A stretch of 6,164 nt of DNA from assembly GCA_031394045.1 (NCBI GenBank), contig JANMWN010000011.1, positions 1 through 6,164 on the forward strand, written 5' to 3'. The position numbers were made by a program, and so were the translations under genes. This document shows, piece after piece, positions 1 through 5,337 of this stretch; the stretch's first letter is position 1; every line of letters begins with the position of its first letter. Source of the stretch: JANYIP01 sp031394045. GTDB lineage: Bacteria; Actinomycetota; Actinomycetes; Prado026. A model generated the notes under the pieces. It was given only the letters and a program-made list of their open reading frames with translations. It ran no database searches and was not told where the DNA came from.

Positions 1-38
1 TCGCGGGGGCGGAGTTCTGGCCCAGGCGCGCGGTCCGG

Positions 39-44
39 TAACCT
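39..44 (+). promoter_or_regulatory. possible -10 box of the tRNA-Ser gene
   Basis: TAACCT sits 7 bases before the mature 5' end of the tRNA and fits the actinobacterial TANNNT -10 pattern. No clear -35 box is visible; TTCTGG at 15-20 is the best candidate, with an 18-base spacer. The assignment rests on position and this weak match only. Confidence 0.4.
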
Positions 45-51
45 ACCCGGC

Positions 52-141
52 GGTGGCGTGTCCGAGCGGCCGAAGGAGCACGCCTCGAAAGCGTGTGAGG
101 GGGCAACCCCTCCGTGGGTTCAAATCCCACCGCCACCGCCA
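52..141 (+). tRNA. tRNA-Ser (anticodon CGA, reads UCG)
   Basis: A complete cloverleaf can be drawn by eye. The acceptor stem GGTGGCG (52-58) pairs perfectly with CGCCACC (131-137). The anticodon stem CACGC/GCGTG closes a 7-base loop CTCGAAA with anticodon CGA at 86-88. The long variable arm (GAGGGG, GCAA loop, CCCCTC) is typical of serine tRNAs, and the T arm is GTGGG-TTCAAAT-CCCAC. The discriminator base is G138 and CCA is encoded at 139-141. No base of the gene is lost, so mobile debris starting a few bases downstream has not broken it. Serine tRNA 3' ends are common integration sites, but no second copy of this 3' end is visible in the window. Confidence 0.97.
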
Positions 142-142
142 T

Positions 143-192
143 TGTGATGTCTCGGGACACCGTGCACAGGTGTCTCGGGACATCGTTCACAT
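143..192. repeat. terminus of an IS481-type element with an imperfect inverted repeat
   Basis: Two arms, 146-161 and 169-184, are near-complementary over 16 bases with two G:T mismatches, around a 7-base centre GTGCACA. The 12-mer TGTCTCGGGACA also occurs twice in direct orientation, at 148-159 and 171-182. The segment lies between the tRNA 3' end and the stop codon of an IS481-type transposase fragment, where the element's terminal repeat is expected. A fold could form in RNA just after the tRNA, but there is no T-tract, so I do not call it a terminator. The outer boundary (143-146) is an estimate. Confidence 0.55.
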
Positions 193-420
193 TCAGGCCT
201 GTGGTTGGTAGTCCTTGGTCGGGTTGAGTTGGAGTTCTCGGAGTAGTTCCCCGTGGTGGTTCAGGACCCGGATGTGCAGGTCTTGGACCAGGACCAGTTC
301 GTCGGTGCCGGCGTAGCGTCTCCCGATGCCGACGTGGTGGAGGCGGCTGTTGTGCCGCGTGGTGATGATGCAGGTCCTGTTGGCGTTGTGGGTGGCCAAC
401 CGGAAGGTCTGCGGAGCCGA
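193..420 (-). pseudogene. IS481-family transposase, C-terminal fragment
   Basis: Read on the minus strand, about 75 residues end at a TGA at 195-193. They carry the C-terminal signature I associate with IS481-type integrase-core transposases of actinobacteria: SRLHHVGIGRRYAGT, then LVLVQDLHIRVLN, GELLREL and P-T-K-D-Y-Q-P. This is the tail after the catalytic DDE core; all of the core and the N-terminal helix-turn-helix are missing. Similarity stops near 420-430, where an unrelated IS3 OrfB remnant starts on the other strand. It has no start codon or promoter of its own and should be non-functional. The family assignment is from recalled motifs, not a search. Confidence 0.75.
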
Positions 421-429
421 CATGCTGTC

Positions 430-1142
430 GAAGCCTGCCCGCCGCGCCGGCCACGACATCGGCAGGGATCAGGTCGCCAGCTTGATGCGCGAGCTGGGCA
501 TCGAGGGCGTGTCTAGGTTGCGGAAGGAGGTCTTCACCACCCGCCAGGACCCCGAACGCGTCGCGGGCTTCGGACCTGGTGAACCGGCAGTTCGCCGCCG
601 GCCGGCCGGACGCGGTGGGGTGACCGACCTGACGTATGTCCCCACCCGGTCGAGGATGGCGTACGTGTGCTTCATCGTCGACGCCTTCAGCCGGCGCATC
701 GTCGGCTGGCGCCTCGCGGCGAACATGAAGACCGCGATGGTCCTTGACGCCGGGAGATGGCCCGCGCCTGCCGCGGAACCAGACGCCTGGTCGGGCTCGT
801 GACGCATGCCGTTGCCGGGTCGCAATTCACGTCGGTGCGGTTCACTGAGCGCCTGGAGGAGATTGGCGCCCGTCCCTTGATCGGGACGGTCGCGGACCCC
901 TATGACAACTCAATGCCCTGGCCGAGACGCCCAACGGTGTCTACAAGGCGAAGTGCGCCTACGGGCCTGACAACGACGTCTGGGACGACGTCGACGAACT
1001 CGAACTCGCGTCCATGTCGTGGGTGCACTGGTTCAACGAGATACGACTGCACGGGCACTGCAACGACGCCCCGCCAGCGGAGTACGAAGCAGCGTTCTAG
1101 GCTGCCCGACACACCGACCCCACCGGGGTCGGAATCCAATAG
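430..1142 (+). pseudogene. IS3-family OrfB transposase, truncated and frameshifted
   Basis: Translating all three plus frames recovers most of an IS3-type OrfB with an rve (DDE) core. It begins in the N-terminal part (RRAGHDIGRDQVASLMREL, from ~440) and continues through VTDLTYVPTRS (first Asp), AYVCFIVDAFSRRIVGWRLA, GSQFTSVRFTERLEEIGA and WVHWFNEIRLHGHCNDAPPAEY. The first ~100 residues, and OrfA, are absent. Lesions: a frame change near 556-571, one-base deletions near 619 and 750, about five extra bases near 910, and an internal TAG at 1098-1100 where Tyr is expected. The ancestral stop would be TAG at 1140-1142. The second catalytic Asp is also lost: codon 811-813 is GTT, giving THAVAGSQ where the family has THSDAGSQ. 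It cannot make an active transposase. Confidence 0.88.
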
Positions 1143-1147
1143 AACAA

Positions 1148-1173
1148 GCCTCAATCAGACCCAGGGCGGTTCA
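1148..1173. repeat. right terminal repeat of the IS3-family remnant
   Basis: Just after the ancestral OrfB stop, the sequence ends in GGGCGGTTCA at 1164-1173. On the other strand this reads TGAACCGCCC, the TGA..TCA type of end used by IS3-family elements. It lies 31 bases beyond the stop codon, a normal distance. The matching left end is not present in the window, consistent with truncation on the left near 430. The inner limit is approximate. Confidence 0.6.
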
Positions 1174-1222
1174 CCTGACGCCGCCGGAGCCGTCGGAGGG
1201 CCGAATCGGCTTGGCTGCTATG

Positions 1223-1804
1223 TCAGCCAGTTATGTCGCCGGTGTCGCCGTTGGGCGTTTGGTGCCAGGTTCCATGGCCTGAGCTTGTCACCAGGTAGTC
1301 GAACCATCCAAAGTCCAGATGCTTGAACTGCGGGAAGTACAGTGTGGCTATTCGCGGTTCTAGGCCGGTGCAGGTGCCGTCTGGCTGGCACTGTGCGTCG
1401 AAGTTTCCGATGTTCCCGGAAGTCGGATAGGCCGGGGTGAAGGCGCCGCTGACGCGGAGGTATTTGATGCCGTGCGCCGTCCCGGTGACGCCTGCGCTGA
1501 TCGTGCCGGTCCCCGCGGGGCTGATGCCCGCGTAACTGATCCAGGTCACGTCCGCCTCGCGTTTGACACAGAACAGGCGCGGCCCGATCTGCCAGACGCG
1601 GACCCGTTCGGTAACGGCGTCGAGCGCCCAGACGTGGCCCTCGCTGCCGAGGTCGACCAGGTTGGAGATCGTAAGCGTCCCGTCGACGACCGGTGGCTCG
1701 TCCTGGCGACATGAATCCGGCTTCGGGGTCGAGGCCACCGCCTGCGGCGCCCCGGAGGCCAACCACAGGGCGAGCACTGCGACGAAAACTACGGTCTTCC
1801 GCAT
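1223..1804 (-). CDS. predicted secreted protein of unknown function
   Basis: This is a 193-residue protein on the minus strand. I place the start at the ATG 1804-1802 because AAGGAGG (1819-1813) lies 8 bases upstream and the protein then opens with a classical signal peptide: MRK, a hydrophobic run VVFVAVLALWLA, and a likely signal-peptidase I site after A-V-A-S near residue 25. The open frame extends upstream to about 2029, but that part reads as relaxase debris. The mature part (~168 residues) has four cysteines (CRQD, FCVK, CQPDGTC), many Gly, Thr and aromatic residues, and ends in WHQTPNGDTGDITG. It has no second membrane segment, lipobox or known catalytic motif that I recognise. It is probably exported and beta-rich; function unknown. 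It is flanked by IS3 debris and the relaxase remnant, but its frame is intact. Confidence 0.82.
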   Translation of the reverse strand: MRKTVVFVAVLALWLASGAPQAVASTPKPDSCRQDEPPVVDGTLTISNLVDLGSEGHVWALDAVTERVRVWQIGPRLFCVKREADVTWISYAGISPAGTGTISAGVTGTAHGIKYLRVSGAFTPAYPTSGNIGNFDAQCQPDGTCTGLEPRIATLYFPQFKHLDFGWFDYLVTSSGHGTWHQTPNGDTGDITG

Positions 1805-1826
1805 CGCGGGAGCCTCCTTGGCAGGG

Positions 1827-1855
1827 ACGCTATGACGATACCGTCGGGCCGTCAA
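1827..1855 (-). promoter_or_regulatory. promoter of the secreted-protein gene
   Basis: On the minus strand, TTGACG (1855-1850) and TAGCGT (1832-1827) are separated by exactly 17 bases, a good match to the sigma-70/SigA type. Transcription would start near 1820, only a few bases before the Shine-Dalgarno AAGGAGG (1819-1813), giving a leader of about 16 bases. This supports the ATG at 1804 as the true start and excludes the longer frame that runs back into relaxase sequence. Confidence 0.62.
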
Positions 1856-1876
1856 TGACCCACGTTGACTCATCAA

Positions 1877-2656
1877 GGTGGAGAACAAGCGTCGCAATGG
1901 CTTCGGAACACCGGCGATCTCGGCGATGCCCTTGTCCACTGGCGTCCACTGCAGGCCGAGCGTTCTCGTGAGTTCCACCCGCAGCGCCGCGTGGTAGACG
2001 TACGAGCCCGTCTGCTTGTGCCGGTGCACCGCGCGGGAGTCGAGGCCGGACCCTTTGCCGTCCGCGCCGTGCAGAAGGGTCGCCAGGACTAAGGTGAGCG
2101 CGCAGCCGCGGGTCCTCAGCGCGGGAGGTGTGGTGCCTGAAGCTGGCTGCGATCCACCCGTCGGTCCGGATCCTGCTCGCGCGTTGTCCGTCGCCCTGGT
2201 GACCGCGTAGCCCGTGCCCGGCTGCGTGCTTGAGGTAGGCGATCTCCTGCCCGTTCGCCGTCTCGTGTGCAGCCTTCACGGCGTCGACCCCGTGGCGGTC
2301 GCCGATCCCGAACAGCACGCTGACCGACTTCGGTGCCGAGACGGTCAGGTCGATCCCGGGCCGCCGCGTATCGACTTTCCTGCCGGCGACCGTGCCGTCC
2401 GGTGCGAGGGTGCGGAACACGTGGTGCGGGTCCAGGCCCGCTATGGCGGCGTGCTGCCCGGCCCGCACCGGGTGCACGGTCGCCGTCCGCCCCTTGCCGC
2501 CGGGTCGCTCGGCTTGTCTGGTCAAGTGCTCGAACCGCGCCCGGTCCACCGGTGCCGCGAACAGGACCACGGGCGGAGCACCCCGCCCTACGGCGACCGC
2601 GCGGATGGCGTCGAGCAGCGGCCCGGCGGGCAGCCGGCCCCGCGGGTCGGCTGCCC
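1877..2656 (-). pseudogene. MobF/TrwC-type conjugative relaxase fragment
   Basis: On the minus strand this reads as an internal part of a MobF relaxase domain, which nicks and carries plasmid or ICE DNA during conjugation. From its N side it shows GPLLDAIRAVAVGRGAPP, then DLTVSAPKSVSVLFGIGD (~2351-2298), GHGLRGHQGDGQRA, TDGWIAASFRHHTSRAEDP, and after a frameshift LVLATLLHGADGKGSGLDSR and VDKGIAEIAGVP. One extra base in the CCTT run at 2094-2091 breaks the frame. The metal-binding HxH of the family (usually DPQLHTH) is R-A-H at 2102-2094, so one ligand His is Arg. The N-terminal end with the catalytic tyrosines and everything after L-F-S-T (helicase part) are missing. It is dead, but records a past conjugative element. 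Confidence 0.85.
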
Positions 2657-2658
2657 GC
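2626..2658. repeat. long GC-rich hairpin at a remnant junction
   Basis: The arms GCGGGCAGCCG (2626-2636) and CGGCTGCCCGC (2648-2658) are perfectly complementary over 11 bases. The stem continues through a G:T pair (2637/2647) and three G:C pairs (2638-2640 with 2644-2646) to a CGC loop at 2641-2643, giving a 15-pair stem. It lies where the IS256 transposase similarity ends (~2660) and relaxase similarity begins. There is no T-tract, so it is not a standard intrinsic terminator. It may be chance in GC-rich coding sequence, or a structure that promoted the deletion joining the two remnants. Confidence 0.7.
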
Positions 2659-2659
2659 A

Positions 2660-3604
2660 TAGGTAGGGCTGGATTCGGTTGGGGTAGGCCTGTGCGAGTT
2701 GGGCGAGGGCTTGCTTCCAGTTCGTGGTGATCTGGGCTTCGACGAGGCGGCCGACGGCCTTGCGTTCGTGGGCGGGTTTGCCGCGTTCGCGTTCGCGTTC
2801 TCGGGCTCGCTTGTCCTCGATGTTGCAGATCGCGAGCCAGAGCAGCTTGGTGACGGCGTCGTCGCCCGGGAAGTGCCCACGGTTCTTTATGATCCTTGCG
2901 GAGCTGGTAGTCCAGGGACTCGATCGCGTTGGTGGTGTAGATGACCTTGCGCAGCTCGGGTGGGAACGCCAGGAACGGGATGAACCTCTCCCAGGCGGCC
3001 TGGAATGTCGCGACCGTGTTCGGGTACTTCTGGCCCAGCGGGGAGGCGATGAACTCCTCGAACGCGACCCGGGCGGCGTCGCCGTCGCCGGCCTGGTAGA
3101 TCGGCTTGAGCGCCGCGGCGACGGCCTTGCGGTCCTTGTAGTTCACGAACCGCATCGCCGCCCGGATCAGGTGCGCCACGCAGGTCTGGACGGTGGCCCG
3201 GGTCCAGGTCGCCTCGATGGCCTCGGCGAACCCGGTCAACCCGTCGCAGCACACGATCAGCACGACCCAGATCCCGAGCACGTGCTTGATTCCCTCGAGG
3301 TCGACACCGATCGCGATGTGCGCGGCCTTGTTGCGCACGTGCGCCCCGTCGCGGACCTTGACCACCAGGGCGTCGAGGTAGATCACCGGGTAGCACGCCT
3401 CCAGTGGGCGGCGCTGCCAGGCCAGGACCTCCTCCAGGACCTCGTCGGTGATCTTGCTGATCGTCTCTGGGATCAGGCCCCAGAACCAGTCATCTCGATC
3501 TCGCCGGCATCGATCCGGGCGAACAACCGATCAAGATCACCGGCCGCCTTCAGCTCAGCAACAACATCAGCACCGGACAGCGGTTCATCGATCATGACAT
3601 CCAT
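2660..3604 (-). pseudogene. IS256-family (mutator-type) transposase, internally deleted
   Basis: On the minus strand, the ATG 3604-3602 opens a typical N-terminus (MDVMIDEPLSGADVV, then LKAAGDLDRLFARIDAGE) preceded by GAGAGG. Near 3470 a one-base loss leads to TGA 3475-3473, and about 100 residues of the usual N-terminal half are absent, joining GLIP to ETISKITDEVLEEVLAWQ. The DDE core follows: PVIYLDALVVKVRDG (first Asp ~3373), a second in-frame deletion of ~25 residues after GIWV (~3266), VCCDGLTGF (second Asp ~3244) and FPPELRKVIYTTNAIESL. A one-base insertion near 2893 moves the C-terminus to another frame (GHFPGDDAVTKLLWLAICNI, then NWKQALAQLAQAYPNRIQPYL). The stop expected after PYL is gone and sequence passes into the relaxase remnant. 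No terminal inverted repeats are recognised. It is inactive. Confidence 0.9.
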
Positions 3605-3626
3605 CGTGTTCCTCTCAGAAGGATAG

Positions 3627-3633
3627 GTAGTCA
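3627..3633. promoter_or_regulatory. orphan operator half-site upstream of hipBA
   Basis: GTAGTCA at 3627-3633 is identical to the right half of the two complete palindromes downstream and lies exactly 27 bases before the first (3654-3660), the same step as between the two full sites. Its left half, expected at 3614-3620, is CTCAGAA and does not match TGACTAC. It looks like a third operator that lost its left half at the edge of the transposase remnant, or a naturally half-site third position. Confidence 0.5.
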
Positions 3634-3639
3634 GAACGT

Positions 3640-3661
3640 TTGACTACGAAAATGTAGTCAA
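3640..3661. promoter_or_regulatory. hipBA operator 1 (palindrome)
   Basis: TTGACTAC (3640-3647) and GTAGTCAA (3654-3661) form a perfect 8-base inverted repeat around a 6-base A/T-rich centre, GAAAAT. It covers the predicted -35 box. Dyads of this size upstream of an XRE antitoxin gene are the expected sites for HipB dimers. Binding is inferred from position and symmetry. Confidence 0.8.
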
Positions 3662-3668
3662 CTATTCT
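3640..3668 (+). promoter_or_regulatory. hipBA promoter
   Basis: TTGACT (3640-3645, five of six consensus bases) and TATTCT (3663-3668) are separated by exactly 17 bases. The -35 box is the left arm of operator 1 and the -10 box runs into operator 2. Transcription would start near 3675, about 29 bases before the hipB start. The overlap predicts repression by HipB or the HipBA complex. Confidence 0.72.
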
Positions 3669-3687
3669 GACTACGAAAACGTAGTCA
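3668..3687. promoter_or_regulatory. hipBA operator 2 (palindrome)
   Basis: TGACTAC (3668-3674) and GTAGTCA (3681-3687) repeat operator 1 with centre GAAAAC, one base different. The centres of the two palindromes are 27 bases apart. It overlaps the end of the -10 box and the predicted transcription start, so occupancy should block initiation. Confidence 0.8.
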
Positions 3688-3703
3688 ACCTCGAGGTGAC
3701 GTC

Positions 3704-3967
3704 GTGAAGTATCGCGGAACGGTGAGCAGTGCCGAGTCCCTTGGGCGCATGGTTGCCCAAGGGCGCCTCCTCAATCACATGACCCAAAGGGAGCTCGCAG
3801 ATCGACTGGGGATCTCGCAGCGGTACGTGTGGGAGATCGAGGCGGGCAAGCCCAGCAAGTACACCGACCGGCTGTTCGCACTGTTCCGGGCCACGGGTGT
3901 GACCCTCGTTGCTGAGATCGAGGCACCGGACGGTTCGAACGAACCAGGCAGCGTGGACCATGGCTGA
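3704..3967 (+). CDS. hipB: HipB-like antitoxin, XRE-family transcriptional regulator
   Basis: An 87-residue protein with a helix-turn-helix of the Cro/C1 (XRE) type at about residues 27-48: TQRELADRLGISQRYVWEIE followed by AGKP. The preceding helix starts at S12-L13 and a short hydrophobic C-terminal part (LVAEIEAP) follows. HipB proteins dimerise, bind palindromic operators and hold the kinase HipA inactive in a complex. I use the GTG at 3704 because GAGGTGA (3693-3699) lies just before it; an in-frame GTG at 3722 is the alternative. Its stop (3965-3967) overlaps the first 8 bases of hipA, so the two are co-transcribed and probably translationally coupled. Two palindromes upstream fit autorepression. 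Confidence 0.93.
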   Translation: MKYRGTVSSAESLGRMVAQGRLLNHMTQRELADRLGISQRYVWEIEAGKPSKYTDRLFALFRATGVTLVAEIEAPDGSNEPGSVDHG

Positions 3968-5258
3968 CCTCATCGTCGAGCTGTACGGCCACCGCATCGG
4001 GCGACTCCTGGGGCCGACGCCCACCTTCGACTTCGCTATTGAGCCCGCAGCCTTCGACCACTTCGCCCTCGACAGCTCGGTGCTCTCGGTCGCGATCCCC
4101 CTCGTCCCCATCCAGAACCGTTCCCGAAAGGGCCGACGGCAGACCTTCTTCGCTGAGCTTCTCCCCGAAGGGGACATGCTCACGGCGTTGGCGCAGGCGA
4201 GCAACGTCGATCGGTTCGACACGGTCGGGCTTCTCGGGCGGTACGGACGGGACGTCGCCGGTGCGATCCAGATCTGGGACCCGCAAGCGCCGGGCGAGCC
4301 CAAGACGCCCGGCATCGTCCCGGTCAACGACAGTGGCGTCGCTGAGCTGCTCAACAACGTCCTGAGCAACCCGCTGGGAAACTGGCCCCTGACTGGCAAG
4401 TCCAGCCTCGCCGGGGTCCAGGACAAGATCGTCCTCGCGCGAGTCGACGACACGTGGAACCGGGTGGTAGACGGTTACCCGTCCACCCACATCCTCAAGC
4501 CTGCCCCGAAGCGAGCCCCCAGCGCGATCTTCGACGAGGAGTACGGATCGCGGTTCGCACGCGCCGCGGGGCTCGCAGACTTCGAGACGACCATTCGGTG
4601 GTTCGACGGCACGCCGGCTCTTGTCATCGAGCGCTACGACCGCGACTCCGCGGCGCCTCAGGGACGCATCCACCAGGAGGACTTCAACCAGGCGCTGGGC
4701 GCCCGGGGGAACCAGAAGTACCAGCGGGTCGGCGGACAGGTGCAGCTCGCCCGAATCGCCGAGGTGTTCACTCGCGTCGGCGACGACGAGTCCGCCCGAC
4801 GGCTCCTCACCCTCGTCACGATCTCCGTGGCGGTGGGCAACCTCGACCTGCACGCGAAGAACGTGTCGATCCTGCATCGTCCAGACGGTGGGATGGCGCT
4901 TGCTCCCGCCTACGACGTCGTGCCGCAGCTGCACTACCCCAACATCGACGGAGAGGTCGCCCTCGCCATCGCCGGGGAGCTCCGCCACGCGGCACTCACC
5001 AAGCGCCACATCGTCGAGGAAGGCGCGAGCTGGGGTCTTCGCGGTGCCGACGCGATCGTTGACCACGCTCTTGAAGTCGCTCGTGAGGTCGCGGACAGGG
5101 AGGCGCCACGCGACGGTTCGTACGCAAGGCTCCAGGAGGACATCGCGCGAGTGACCACCAACCTCATCGAGGGCCGCGAAGCCGGCGCCGGGGGGCGAGT
5201 AGAGATCGGCGCCGCTGGTGTCAGACCCGTACGGGGCCAGGACCTCGCCTCGGTCTGA
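3960..5258 (+). CDS. hipA: HipA-like serine/threonine kinase toxin
   Basis: A 432-residue protein, close to the usual full-length HipA (about 440). The N-terminal subdomain is present: FFAELLPEGDMLTALA (residues 63-78) and GLLGRYGRDVAGAI (90-103). The kinase part has the Gly-loop SSLAGVQDK (148-156), with S149 where E. coli HipA has its autophosphorylated Ser150, the ATP-binding lysine in THILKP (K180), LVIERYDR (221-228), RIHQEDFNQALG (236-247), the catalytic loop NLDLHAKN (294-301, D296) and the metal-binding Asp in AYDVVP (D319). All key residues are kept, so it should be active. The best-known targets are aminoacyl-tRNA synthetases such as GltX; the target here is unknown. I start at the ATG 3960, which overlaps hipB; an upstream TTG at 3909 would add 17 residues inside hipB without support. 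No strong Shine-Dalgarno is visible, consistent with coupling. Confidence 0.96.
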   Translation: MADLIVELYGHRIGRLLGPTPTFDFAIEPAAFDHFALDSSVLSVAIPLVPIQNRSRKGRRQTFFAELLPEGDMLTALAQASNVDRFDTVGLLGRYGRDVAGAIQIWDPQAPGEPKTPGIVPVNDSGVAELLNNVLSNPLGNWPLTGKSSLAGVQDKIVLARVDDTWNRVVDGYPSTHILKPAPKRAPSAIFDEEYGSRFARAAGLADFETTIRWFDGTPALVIERYDRDSAAPQGRIHQEDFNQALGARGNQKYQRVGGQVQLARIAEVFTRVGDDESARRLLTLVTISVAVGNLDLHAKNVSILHRPDGGMALAPAYDVVPQLHYPNIDGEVALAIAGELRHAALTKRHIVEEGASWGLRGADAIVDHALEVAREVADREAPRDGSYARLQEDIARVTTNLIEGREAGAGGRVEIGAAGVRPVRGQDLASV

Positions 5259-5310
5259 CACGAACTGCGTGCCCAACCGCGGGGCGGCGCTGGCTACCAT
5301 GCGGTCAGCT

Positions 5311-5323
5311 CCCCGCTGCGGGG
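5311..5323. repeat. short GC palindrome between hipA and the methyltransferase
   Basis: CCCCGC and GCGGGG (5311-5316, 5318-5323) flank a single T. It lies 53 bases after the hipA stop and just before the probable methyltransferase start. It has no following T-tract and a loop too small for the full stem, so a terminator role is doubtful. It may lie within the coding region if the ATG at 5299 is the real start. Confidence 0.4.
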
Positions 5324-5337
5324 TCCGTGAGGATGTG

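Noticed and set aside
1200..1210. Small palindrome GCCGA-A-TCGGC downstream of the secreted-protein gene as a terminator
   Set aside because: A five-base stem without a T-tract is expected by chance at this GC content.
2780..2805. Short repeated GTTCGC units as a microsatellite or regulatory repeat
   Set aside because: They encode an Arg-Glu run (RERERE) in the transposase C-terminal part; three copies are too few to claim more.
2724..3626. 300-codon plus-strand frame
   Set aside because: Antisense to the IS256 transposase remnant, whose core motifs on the minus strand explain the sequence.
3671..4453. 260-codon minus-strand frame over the hip promoter and hipA
   Set aside because: Antisense shadow with low-complexity Ser/Arg-rich translation; no domain or ribosome binding site.
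5311..5323. Intrinsic terminator for the hipBA operon
   Set aside because: The palindrome has a one-base centre and no T-tract, and may overlap the next gene's coding region.
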